DNA of 64,000 bases, taken from NCBI RefSeq assembly GCF_003814005.1, contig NZ_CP033898.1, forward strand, positions 1 to 64,000. The letters run 5' to 3'. Below, one piece after another: positions 56,353 to 64,000 of this stretch. The notes below the pieces were generated by a model. The model had not been told where the DNA came from. It searched no databases and saw only the letters and a program-made list of their open reading frames with translations. Made by a program: the position numbers and the translations under genes. Source of the DNA: Corynebacterium pseudopelargi. GTDB lineage: Bacteria > Actinomycetota > Actinomycetes > Mycobacteriales > Mycobacteriaceae. Numbering within the stretch: position 1 is the stretch's first letter; the number at the start of each line of letters is the position of its first letter.

Positions 56353-58713
56353 CTAAGAGCGCAAAGCACGATTGGTTTTGGCGGTGGCTTGGGCTTGTAG
56401 CGGATCCTCCGGCCAGGGGTGCTTGGGGTAACGCCCGCGCATCTCTGCACGCACGCCTTGATATGGCCCAGCCCAAAAACTGGCCAGATCATCGGTGAGC
56501 GCCAAGGGGCGCCCAGCCGGTGAAAGCAAGTGGAATAACACTGGCTGCCCGCAGATCAGCGGGGTTTGTGTCAGCCCAAAACACTCCTGCAGCTTTGCAG
56601 CCACCACGGGGCGGTCTTGATAGTCGATGTTGGCCTGGTTGCCGCTGGGCAACGCAAGCGTGGCTGGCACTAATTCATCCAAATGTGCGGCCTCTGGCCA
56701 GGGCAGTATGCGTTTGAGCACCGGCGCCATCGCAATCTTTGCTGGGGGCACACCTTGGGCCAATTGCGCAATCTCTGGTTCTAAAACGGAGGCGCTCATA
56801 ACCTCAACATCCGGCCAGGGATCGCCAACGTGCTCGTATAAGAACTTCAGGCGATTCCACAAAGACTTCGCCGCAGGCTCAAAGTGGAAGATATCTAAGC
56901 CATGTTCTTGAACATGCTGGGTCAGGGCTGCTTTGGCTTCCTCTCGGCTGAGGCTACACGGGGTGCTGCTGAGCACAATTGCACCGAGTGCGCGCTCGCG
57001 GGTGGCCTTGATGCGGCCTGCTTCAATGGTGGCGGTGGTGCGCTCTTCTACCCCGGCGATCGCTTCTGCTTCGGTTTGTTGCAGTGGTGCCGCGGCACTG
57101 ATCAAGGCATCGCCTTGAGCATTCAAACGCAGCCCAGCCACCGCAATCCACTCACAGCCGGCCAGTGCGGTGATCTTATCCAGGCGTGCGCGCGTGCCGG
57201 AGGCCAAAAGGAATTCGCCCTCCTTGGTACTTGCACGGGCAATGCGTTGGGCAAACGCATGCGCAATCACCTGACCAGGGGTAACATCGTTGTTGCTCGG
57301 CGGTGCCAGGGCAGCCAGGCGCCGGGCCTCGCGTTCGAGCTCCTTGGTGGGGTTGATACGGCTGAGATCCCCGGCTACATCCAAGCTGATTGCAGCCACC
57401 GTGTCAGCCGCCTTCTGGCCGCAATGGAGTAAGGCGCTGCCAAGCCTGGGGGCAAGTGGCAAGGCGGCCAAGGCGCGGCCATGCTCGGTGGCAACACCGG
57501 TGGAGCTAAGAGCGCCTAAGGCATGCAAGGTATCGCGGGCATCTCGCACGGCTGGTGCTGGGGGAGGGGAAAGGAAGGGGAAGGTCCTGAGATCCGTGGT
57601 GCCCCAGCAGGCCAGGGTGAGCATGGCTTGGGTGAGATCTGCTGCATTGATCTCTGGGGTGCTATGAAGAGCAAAGCGGGAGAAATCCTGCTGGCTATAA
57701 CAGCGGATGACGCTGCCAGGACCTTCGCGGCCAGCGCGTCCGGCACGCTGCTCGGCAGATGCCTGCGAGGTACTCAAGGTGACCAGGCCGTTGATCCCGC
57801 GGGCAGCATCGCGCTTGGGCACTCGAGCAAGCCCGGTATCAATAACGGTGCGCACGCCGGGGACGGTGATAGAAGATTCGGCAATGCTTGTGGCCACCAC
57901 GATGCGCTGGCCTTCATAGCCGAGTGCTGCATCTTGTTCCCTGCTGGATAATTGCCCGTGCAGGGCAAATACCGCCAAGGATGTGCGCTGCGCTAGCAGA
58001 TCGCAGAGGATATGCACCTCGCGCTTGCCGGGAACAAAGACCAACACGCTGTGCTTACTCTTGTGTGCCGCCTGCGCACTCACCGTGGCTACCTCTTGGA
58101 GAAAATCACGGCTCACGGCCGTGCGAGGATGCGTGCTGGGAACATAGCTGATGCTGAGCTCATGAATGGGGGCATGAGCCTGCACAATGGGGGCATCCAT
58201 GAGCTGGGCAAGCGTATTTGCTTCCAGCGTTGCAGACATCGCTACTACCACCAGGTCATCGCGGAGCTCACGCAGTTCAATGAGCATGCCTAAGGCAAGA
58301 TCGGTATCGAGTTGGCGTTCGTGAACCTCGTCGAGCACTACCGCCGACACCCCTGCAAGCTCTGGGTCGTGCAAGAGGCGGCGAAGCAACACACCAGGGG
58401 TGAGAAATTCCACGCGACTACCTGGGTGAGATTCGCCGCGGATACGAAAACCAACACGATCGCCAATGCGTGAACCGTCTAGGTGTGCAAAGCGCCTGGC
58501 TGCAGCGCGCACCGCCACCCTGCGTGGGGCTACAACAAGGACGAGCCCTTCTACCTCGTTAGCCAATAGCGGTGGCACAAGTGTGGTCTTGCCCGTGCCC
58601 GGCGGGGCTTGCACTACCGCGGCGTGGTGCTGCGCGCAGGCAGCCTGCAGTTTTCCTATGACATCTGCAACCGGTAGCCCTGTGCCGATGCGCTCGAGAT
58701 TAAAAGGACTCAC
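56353..58713 (-). CDS. hrpB: ATP-dependent helicase HrpB
   Basis: The 786-residue DExH-box helicase has motif I APPGTGKTT (about 37-45), motif II DEVHER (about 128), SAT, and motif VI QRAGRAGREGPG (about 318). It continues into the HrpB-specific C-terminal domain ending with HPWPEDPLQAQAT, diagnostic of HrpB. HrpB's physiological role is poorly known. The protein is close to full length (about 800 residues). It is divergent from alkB. Confidence 0.95.
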   Translation of the reverse strand: MSPFNLERIGTGLPVADVIGKLQAACAQHHAAVVQAPPGTGKTTLVPPLLANEVEGLVLVVAPRRVAVRAAARRFAHLDGSRIGDRVGFRIRGESHPGSRVEFLTPGVLLRRLLHDPELAGVSAVVLDEVHERQLDTDLALGMLIELRELRDDLVVVAMSATLEANTLAQLMDAPIVQAHAPIHELSISYVPSTHPRTAVSRDFLQEVATVSAQAAHKSKHSVLVFVPGKREVHILCDLLAQRTSLAVFALHGQLSSREQDAALGYEGQRIVVATSIAESSITVPGVRTVIDTGLARVPKRDAARGINGLVTLSTSQASAEQRAGRAGREGPGSVIRCYSQQDFSRFALHSTPEINAADLTQAMLTLACWGTTDLRTFPFLSPPPAPAVRDARDTLHALGALSSTGVATEHGRALAALPLAPRLGSALLHCGQKAADTVAAISLDVAGDLSRINPTKELEREARRLAALAPPSNNDVTPGQVIAHAFAQRIARASTKEGEFLLASGTRARLDKITALAGCEWIAVAGLRLNAQGDALISAAAPLQQTEAEAIAGVEERTTATIEAGRIKATRERALGAIVLSSTPCSLSREEAKAALTQHVQEHGLDIFHFEPAAKSLWNRLKFLYEHVGDPWPDVEVMSASVLEPEIAQLAQGVPPAKIAMAPVLKRILPWPEAAHLDELVPATLALPSGNQANIDYQDRPVVAAKLQECFGLTQTPLICGQPVLFHLLSPAGRPLALTDDLASFWAGPYQGVRAEMRGRYPKHPWPEDPLQAQATAKTNRALRS

Positions 58714-58822
58714 TAGTGCTTCTGTACTTCCTTGGCGCCTCGTGCGCGCAGATCATTGCTTTGTTGCGTGAGTGTGCGCATGAGTGCTCCCATCGGAATC
58801 TGGTCGAGGCAATTCTAACCCT

Positions 58823-59521
58823 ATGATCAAGGGCGTGCCTACGCTGTTTCATACCCCACTACCTGCGCGCCAACCTGCCCAGATCAAAGAAGGCCTGGTG
58901 TTTTTACCCGAAGCCCTTGGTATTTCGGTGCAGGCCCAATTGGTGCATGAGGCTCGCGAGTATGCAAGAAGTTTGCAGCGCACACCTTTTGCCATGCAGC
59001 GTCCACACACCCGCACCGGGCAGATGAAGGTATACATGTATCAGCTTGGCAGGCATTGGGGCTATGAATATGGCCGATATACAAGTGAGATCGAAGGCCA
59101 ATCAGTGCCGCCGGTGCCCAAGCATTGGGTCACACTTGCCCAGGGGCTGCTGGCGAAGGCGGCTGCGCTCGATGAGGCGCTAGCTGCATGGGTTGGGCAC
59201 TATCGAATCGAAGCGGCCTTGGTTAACTTCTACCCAGAGGGTGCCTCCATGGGAATGCACCAGGATGCCTTCGAGCACTCCAATGCCCCGGTGGTGTCGC
59301 TTTCCATCGGCGACGAGGCGATTTTTCGCGCAGGCAACAATGAAACCCGCACCAAGCCCTATGAAGATCTGCGGCTGATGAGCGGTGATGTGGTGATCTT
59401 CGGCGGCCCATCGAGGGCGATGTTTCATGGTGTGCCCAAGCTTTTCCCAGACACAGCACCAAGCGATTGCGGGTTGCAGTCCGGGCGAATCAATATCACC
59501 TTCCGCCAGGTGGAGGTGTAG
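58823..59521 (+). CDS. alkB: AlkB-type alpha-ketoglutarate-dependent dioxygenase
   Basis: The 232-residue enzyme repairs 1-methyladenine and 3-methylcytosine by oxidative demethylation. The Fe(II) ligands are H146 and D148 (HQD) and the later His in MFHGV; the ketoglutarate-binding RxNxTxR is RINITFR near 222. ATG at 58823 is taken over an upstream in-frame start. Ogt at 47 kb is a second alkylation-repair enzyme in the window. thiE follows after 42 bases. Confidence 0.92.
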   Translation: MIKGVPTLFHTPLPARQPAQIKEGLVFLPEALGISVQAQLVHEAREYARSLQRTPFAMQRPHTRTGQMKVYMYQLGRHWGYEYGRYTSEIEGQSVPPVPKHWVTLAQGLLAKAAALDEALAAWVGHYRIEAALVNFYPEGASMGMHQDAFEHSNAPVVSLSIGDEAIFRAGNNETRTKPYEDLRLMSGDVVIFGGPSRAMFHGVPKLFPDTAPSDCGLQSGRINITFRQVEV

Positions 59522-59563
59522 TACCGGGCGCACGCAAGCGTATTGCCGTGCCATAGTAGAGCC

Positions 59564-60253
59564 ATGATCTACGCAATCACCATGGGCAACCATCCCGCCG
59601 AGCAAGCAGCCAAGGCGGCTGCAGGTGGCGCAGCGTTGGTGCAGGTGCGATTGAAAGACGTAAGCACCCGCGAGCTGCTCGACGTGACCTTAGCGGTTGC
59701 CAAGGCAGTAGAGCAGGCCAATCCTGCCACCAGGGTGCTTGTCGACGACCGCGTCGACGTCGCCTTCGCCGCCATGCAAGCGGGAGGCCACGTGCATGGG
59801 GTGCACCTCGGACAGGACGATCTTCCCGCCCATCATGCGCGCGCATTATTAGGTGCCGATGCCATCATCGGGCTGACCACCGGCACGCTTGCATTGGTAG
59901 AGCAAGCGCAGCGCTACCACGAGCAACACCCAGGTGTGCTGGATTATCTAGGCGCTGGCCCATTTCGGCCTACTCCCACCAAAGACTCCGGGCGCCCGCC
60001 GCTTGGTGTTGCAGGCTACCCGCCGCTGGTGGCTGTCACGCAGCTACCCATTGTGGCCATTGGTGATGTGCGCGTGGGGGACGTCGAAAAGCTAGCTGGC
60101 ACAGGTATTGCCGGGGTGGCGATGGTGCGAGAAATCATGCAGGCGGACGATCCCGCAGCCGTGACTTCGCAGGCCAAGGCCGCTTTTCGCGCCGGGCAGC
60201 CTAACGCAGACGATACTGCTTGGTGGTTGCGCTCAACGCATCGTACACGCTGA
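59564..60253 (+). CDS. thiE: Thiamine phosphate synthase ThiE
   Basis: ThiE joins hydroxymethylpyrimidine pyrophosphate and thiazole phosphate into thiamine phosphate. The 229-residue TIM-barrel product has VQVRLKD, VDDRVDVA, GVHLGQDDLP, GAGPFRPTPTK and IVAIGDV, the phosphate-binding elements. ATG at 59564 has no strong ribosome site. The 3' end overlaps the convergent thiF gene by 53 bases. Confidence 0.94.
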   Translation: MIYAITMGNHPAEQAAKAAAGGAALVQVRLKDVSTRELLDVTLAVAKAVEQANPATRVLVDDRVDVAFAAMQAGGHVHGVHLGQDDLPAHHARALLGADAIIGLTTGTLALVEQAQRYHEQHPGVLDYLGAGPFRPTPTKDSGRPPLGVAGYPPLVAVTQLPIVAIGDVRVGDVEKLAGTGIAGVAMVREIMQADDPAAVTSQAKAAFRAGQPNADDTAWWLRSTHRTR

Positions 60254-60914
60254 GCTGGGCGGGCTGGCCAAGGTCAAGGGCCAATTTGAGCGTTTCCACC
60301 GCCATCATGGAGCCGATCACATGCGCCACGGGACCTAGCACCCCAATGGCATTGGAAGGAGGATTGCTGGGCGGCTCGGGGTAAAGATCGCGCAAGGAAT
60401 GCCCAGGTGGGAACACCCCAACTTGGCCGCCGTATTGCAGCACGCTGCCCCACACGCAGGGCATATCCAGGGAAGCATCGGCGATAAGGTAGCGAGTGCG
60501 GAAATTATCGCTGGCATCGATCATGATATCGGCATCAATGTGGGTATTTGGCTCGAAGGTGCCCGCGAGATCAATGGTGGTATCGCCTAAGGCCTGCAGT
60601 TTCTTCTTTGCCGTTTCGGCCTTGGGCTGGCCCACATCTGGCCTGGAGTAGAGGATCTGCCGATTCAGATTGTGCAATTCAATGGTGTCGTGCTCATACA
60701 AGGTGATGCGCCCAATGCCGGAGGCCACCAGGCCAAGCAGCAGGGGAGAACCAAGCCCGCCGCTGCCAACGATGGCAACGTGGGTCTGCGCTACCTTTTC
60801 GGCATCCCAACCAGGCAAGACGCTGGTGCGTTCTAGGCGCTTGGCCTCAAGGTCGCTGGCGTTCTTAGTGGCGTTTGGGTTGTGTGCGGGGTTTGCTTGA
60901 TTAGAGGACGGCAT
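60201..60914 (-). CDS. thiF: ThiF/MoeB-family adenylyltransferase lacking the usual cysteines
   Basis: The 237-residue enzyme should adenylate the C-terminal glycine of ThiS. The ATP motif GSGGLGSPL (about 50-58), NLNRQIL and the [10 protein letters not shown] metal/substrate region are present. The zinc CxxC pairs and the cysteine of the usual PSCAEAGVLG stretch are missing; this protein reads [10 protein letters not shown] instead. ThiF here may work without the acyl-disulfide step. It overlaps thiG by 14 bases and thiE on the other strand by 53. Confidence 0.88.
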   Translation of the reverse strand: MPSSNQANPAHNPNATKNASDLEAKRLERTSVLPGWDAEKVAQTHVAIVGSGGLGSPLLLGLVASGIGRITLYEHDTIELHNLNRQILYSRPDVGQPKAETAKKKLQALGDTTIDLAGTFEPNTHIDADIMIDASDNFRTRYLIADASLDMPCVWGSVLQYGGQVGVFPPGHSLRDLYPEPPSNPPSNAIGVLGPVAHVIGSMMAVETLKLALDLGQPAQLSVYDALSATTKQYRLR

Positions 60915-61671
60915 CGCGCCAGGCCCTTCCTTTCATGGGAGAACTTGCTTGGGCGTGATCGCGCACGGGAATTCTTCCTGCTCCTGCGGCGTATTCGCCT
61001 GCTTGGATAGCAAGGCGCATGGCGTGGGCCATGGCCGTGGGGTTTTGGGCTCGCGTGACGGCACTGGCGAGTAAGACGCCATCGCAACCCAATTCAATTG
61101 CGCGGCAGGCTTCTGAGGCGGTGCCAATGCCGGCATCAACGAGTACCGGCACCTCAAGCTGTGTGATCAACTGGATATTGTGCGGATTTAAAATGCCCAT
61201 CCCGGTGCCGATGGGAGCACCCGCAGGCATCACGGCACTGGCACCGGCGCTTACTAGCCGGCGCGCTGCCACCGGATCATCGGAGGTATAGGCCAATACG
61301 TGCATGCCTTCTGCTGCGAGCGTTTCGCAGGCAATGAGCAGCTCATTGGTATCGGGTAAGAGGGTATCGTCATCGGCGATTACCTCAAGTTTGACCCAAT
61401 CGCAGCCCAAAGCCTCGGCAGCTAAACGGGCGGTGAGCACGGCCTCGCGTGCGGTATGGCAGCCGGCGGTATTGGGCAAAATATGCACCCCTGCATTGCG
61501 CAGCATGCCGTAGAGATCGCCCTTGGCGGGGGTGTGCCGGCGCATGGCTACCGTGGCCACTTCTGCACCAGAGGCAATGAGTGCCTTTTCCATGGAATCC
61601 ACGCTGCTCATGCCGCCGGTGCCAAGTAGCAGGCGGGAAGTGAGCGTGCGTCCTGCAAGCTCCCAGGTCAT
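60901..61671 (-). CDS. thiG: Thiazole synthase ThiG
   Basis: ThiG builds the thiazole ring from ThiS thiocarboxylate, deoxyxylulose phosphate and dehydroglycine. The 256-residue barrel has [30 protein letters not shown] with the Schiff-base lysine, [13 protein letters not shown] and [13 protein letters not shown]. It lies four bases after thiS and overlaps thiF by 14. Confidence 0.96.
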   Translation of the reverse strand: MTWELAGRTLTSRLLLGTGGMSSVDSMEKALIASGAEVATVAMRRHTPAKGDLYGMLRNAGVHILPNTAGCHTAREAVLTARLAAEALGCDWVKLEVIADDDTLLPDTNELLIACETLAAEGMHVLAYTSDDPVAARRLVSAGASAVMPAGAPIGTGMGILNPHNIQLITQLEVPVLVDAGIGTASEACRAIELGCDGVLLASAVTRAQNPTAMAHAMRLAIQAGEYAAGAGRIPVRDHAQASSPMKGRAWRDAVL

Positions 61672-61675
61672 GGCG

Positions 61676-61876
61676 TTAGCCTCCTTGGACGGCGGTGAGG
61701 ATTTCTACCGCATCGCCTTCATGCAAACTATATTGAGCCCAATTTGCTTTGGGCACTACTTCCTCATTTACCGCCGCCGCTGTTCCCGCGGTATCGGCAG
61801 TAATGAGCGCAACCACCTGCTCTAGCGTGGCGTTTGCATCTACATCGTGGCTGTTGCCGTTGAGTTGAATCTTCAT
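61676..61876 (-). CDS. thiS: Sulfur carrier protein ThiS
   Basis: The 66-residue ubiquitin-like protein ends in the required Gly-Gly (VQGG), which is adenylated and converted to a thiocarboxylate for thiazole formation. The ATG overlaps the thiO stop by four bases, so synthesis is coupled. Confidence 0.95.
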   Translation of the reverse strand: MKIQLNGNSHDVDANATLEQVVALITADTAGTAAAVNEEVVPKANWAQYSLHEGDAVEILTAVQGG

Positions 61877-62907
61877 AGGAATCGCTCCGGGTTCATCGCT
61901 TGGATAAATGCTTGGTCTTGTTCACTCGGTTCTACGCCGGTGAGCTGATCGGCACCAAGGCGCGCAGCCAATGCCGCCAATAAGATGCCGTGGCGGAAAT
62001 AGCCCGTAGAAATCACCGAGGAGGTCTTTGGATCACGCCCAAATAAGGGCACATCATCGGGTGTGCCGGGGCGTGCTCCCGCCGCAACCTCCTTGATGCT
62101 CAACAGTTGAATATCCGGCAATACCCGCGCAGCATCGCGTAGTAGATCTAATACGCCGCCTGCAAGCGGCAGCGGCTCTCTATCCTCGCGGCTGGTGGCA
62201 CCTAGGACCAACTCATCGCCGCGCGGTACGAGGTACACGGGCCGGTCCAGCACAAAGCCACGCACCACCCTATGTAACAGCGGCTCCGCGCCTTTGGTGC
62301 GTGGCATATTCAGGCGCAAAATATCGCCATACACAGGGCGAAGCGGCAGATCGAATAGCTCAGCAGCACCAAGACCTGCGCACACGATGGTCTGAGGCCC
62401 AAGGTCACCAGGTTGTGCTTTTCTTCGCTCCACCTGCACCTGCTGCAAGAGCCGGGCCATGAGCACGCGAGGGTTGATTTGATGGTCCGCAGGAATTGCT
62501 ACTGCACCGGCAATGCCAGGCGATAGTGCTGGTTCAAGTTTGCGAGCCTGGCTCGGGGTGAGCTTTTCGGCTTCGGCCCCATAGCGCTGCTGCAAATCGA
62601 ATACATCGTGGAGGTGCCCTAGATCGGCGCGATCGCCAGCAACCACCAAGGTGCCAGAAGCAATCAGGGCATCCTCAGCGCCGATCAGGGCGAGGAATTC
62701 TGGGTACTCATCCGCCGAGGCGAACATGAGCGGATAGAGGGGATCTTGCTCAAATTGCATTTCTGCCGTGGGCGCTAGCATGCCCGCGGCAAAATGCGAG
62801 GCCTGCGAGGCAGGATCGGGGTCAATCACGCGGACTTCATGGCCGCGTTGCTGCAAGAGCGCAGCGGTAGCTAGGCCGATGAGGCCAGCACCAATAACGG
62901 TGTACAT
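61873..62907 (-). CDS. thiO: Glycine oxidase ThiO
   Basis: ThiO is an FAD-dependent oxidase that makes dehydroglycine for thiazole synthesis. The 344-residue product has the dinucleotide-binding GAGLIGLATA (about 6-15), FAAGMLAP near 45 and the C-terminal TGYFRHGILLA. It is the first gene of thiO-thiS-thiG-thiF, and the ATG at 62907 lies six bases after GGAAAGG at the end of a TPP riboswitch. Confidence 0.94.
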   Translation of the reverse strand: MYTVIGAGLIGLATAALLQQRGHEVRVIDPDPASQASHFAAGMLAPTAEMQFEQDPLYPLMFASADEYPEFLALIGAEDALIASGTLVVAGDRADLGHLHDVFDLQQRYGAEAEKLTPSQARKLEPALSPGIAGAVAIPADHQINPRVLMARLLQQVQVERRKAQPGDLGPQTIVCAGLGAAELFDLPLRPVYGDILRLNMPRTKGAEPLLHRVVRGFVLDRPVYLVPRGDELVLGATSREDREPLPLAGGVLDLLRDAARVLPDIQLLSIKEVAAGARPGTPDDVPLFGRDPKTSSVISTGYFRHGILLAALAARLGADQLTGVEPSEQDQAFIQAMNPERFL

Positions 62908-62913
62908 CAGATA

Positions 62914-63000
62914 CCTTTCCTCCGGCGGGGGTGCCGCATCAGGTTCGAACGGTCGGCAATGGCATTGCCCTCTCAGCCCTTGGCGGGCTCCCGTAGGTGT
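62914..63000 (-). promoter_or_regulatory. TPP riboswitch of the thiOSGF operon
   Basis: On the reverse strand the region reads ACGGGAGCC, GGGCTGAGAGGGC, GAACCTGATGCGG and ends in GGAGGAAAGG, the Thi-box elements in order. The last element includes the ribosome site of thiO, so TPP binding should block translation. Confidence 0.92.
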
Positions 63001-63118
63001 GCGATTGCCAGCATAGCGCGCCTTGGTATTCGCCGCGCCAGCCCCCAGATACCCCCACCAAATACCCCCGTTGCGTGCACGAGCGGGAGGCGACGTGCCT
63101 ACACTCGTGGAGGAAAGT

Positions 63119-63218
63119 AACCGGGAGCTCCGATCATGCGAGGAGCTGAGAGGACGCTAGAGCTTATGAGGCGTCGACCGGATGAACCTGTCCGGGTAAT
63201 GCCGGCGAAGGGAAAGGA
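63119..63218 (+). promoter_or_regulatory. TPP riboswitch of thiC
   Basis: The forward strand reads ACCGGGAGCTC, GAGCTGAGAGG, GAACCTGTCCGGGTAATGCC and GGCGAAGGGAAAGG, a strong Thi-box match. AAAGGA near its 3' end is the thiC ribosome site, nine bases before ATG, suggesting control of translation. Confidence 0.95.
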
Positions 63219-63227
63219 TAACCTCTC

Positions 63228-64000
63228 ATGGGTGCAGTGACCCCACCATCAGCAAAAAAGAACGCCTCCACCAAGGACACCGCTCCAGATACGGTGACTA
63301 CGGGGCCGATCTATCGCAGCCACAAGCACTATGAAGAAGTCACCTTTGATGGCCAAACGCTTCGTATTCCGAGCCGCCGAATCGAGCTGACCACCGGCGA
63401 TCATTTCGATGTGTATGACACCTCGGGTATCTACACCGAGGAATCGCCCGAAATTGATCTTGAGCGAGGCCTGCCAAAAACTCGAGCGCAATGGAATTAC
63501 CCGCCGGCTTCGCCTGCGAGCGAGGCGCAGCCAGAAACCCTGGTGCGTACACAATTGGCGTGGGCTCGTGCAGGCCACATCACCCCGGAGATGGCCTTTA
63601 TTGCCGCGCGCGAAGGTTTTGCCCCTGAGTTCGTTCGCGATGAGGTTGCCGCAGGTCGGGCGGTGATTTGTGCGAACCATAACCACCCGGAGATCGAGCC
63701 GATGATCATTGGCAAGGCCTTCGCGGTAAAGGTGAATGCCAATATTGGTAATTCTGCCGTGAGCTCTTCTATTGCCGAGGAAGTAGAGAAGATGGTGTGG
63801 GCTACCCGTTGGGGTGCCGATACCGTGATGGACCTTTCTACCGGCAAGGATATCCACGAAACCCGCGAATGGGTTTTGCGCAATTCACCTGTGCCCATCG
63901 GCACGGTGCCGATTTATCAGGCGCTGGAAAAGGTCAAGGGCGACCCGAACCAACTCACCTGGGAAATCTTCCGCGATACCGTCATTGAGCAGGCAGAACA
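63228..64000 (+). CDS. thiC: Phosphomethylpyrimidine synthase ThiC (5' part)
   Basis: ThiC is the radical-SAM enzyme that turns aminoimidazole ribotide into the thiamine pyrimidine. The visible 257 residues match the N-terminal half: [38 protein letters not shown] and [17 protein letters not shown]. The C-terminal CxxCxxxxC cluster site lies beyond the window. ATG at 63228 follows the riboswitch. The gene is cut only by the window edge. Confidence 0.95.
   Translation, partial: MGAVTPPSAKKNASTKDTAPDTVTTGPIYRSHKHYEEVTFDGQTLRIPSRRIELTTGDHFDVYDTSGIYTEESPEIDLERGLPKTRAQWNYPPASPASEAQPETLVRTQLAWARAGHITPEMAFIAAREGFAPEFVRDEVAAGRAVICANHNHPEIEPMIIGKAFAVKVNANIGNSAVSSSIAEEVEKMVWATRWGADTVMDLSTGKDIHETREWVLRNSPVPIGTVPIYQALEKVKGDPNQLTWEIFRDTVIEQAE

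Overview
The window is a 64 kb stretch from a Corynebacterium-type actinobacterial chromosome, starting at the first base of dnaA and running rightward from the replication origin. The assignment rests on the order dnaA-oriC-dnaN-recF-DUF721-gyrB, gyrA-DUF3566-tRNA-Ile-tRNA-Ala, the reverse-strand cluster fhaA-fhaB-pstP-rodA-pbpA-pknA-pknB-crgA, the bioB-bsaP pair, many GTG starts, ATGA/TAATG gene overlaps and high-GC codon use. The species cannot be named from the sequence alone.

Layout. 1-7.2 kb: replication initiation and gyrase B. 7.2-11.4 kb: an accessory interval separating gyrB from gyrA, with a DUF6918-like gene, a short-chain dehydrogenase, a ribbon-helix-helix/Doc-like pair with a decayed Fic motif, a HEPN/Abi-like gene between two 49-bp direct repeats, and an unknown 263-residue protein behind an inverted-repeat-rich control region. 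11.7-16 kb: gyrA, DUF3566, two tRNAs and small envelope proteins. 16.3-20.6 kb: a GH13 glycosidase with an in-frame repeat and a sugar ABC importer. 20.6-23.1 kb: cyclophilin, rhomboid protease and a non-coding block with seven DnaA boxes. 23.1-32.2 kb: cell division, cell-wall synthesis and Ser/Thr phosphorylation. 32.3-42.6 kb: an 11-bp tandem array, tRNA-Leu, two MFS exporters, a peptide/nickel-type importer with a fused permease, and an osmoprotectant-type importer without a visible binding protein. 42.5-52.7 kb: M20 peptidase, biotin synthase and its auxiliary protein, a parS-like site, a lipoprotein, Ogt, ThiD, a VIT transporter, lipase, gamma-carbonic anhydrase, ROK regulator and FNT channel. 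52.8-59.5 kb: a GNAT-LOG fusion, an OhrR-like regulator, two membrane proteins, HrpB and AlkB. 59.5-64 kb: thiamine biosynthesis with two divergent TPP riboswitches; thiC runs off the right edge.

How it works together. The left part is the replication module. The 23-32 kb cluster couples peptidoglycan synthesis (RodA, PbpA) to kinases PknA/PknB, phosphatase PstP and FHA readers. The right part makes thiamine: ThiO, ThiS, ThiG and ThiF supply the thiazole, ThiC and ThiD the pyrimidine, and ThiE joins them, with TPP feedback through both riboswitches.

Most unusual observations: a 12-base word (AGCTTTTCGACG) found eight times on both strands, the DnaA-box cluster away from oriC, several short-period intergenic tandem arrays (11, 12 and 15 bp), a near-parS site overlapping a terminator, and the direct-repeat-flanked HEPN gene between gyrB and gyrA.
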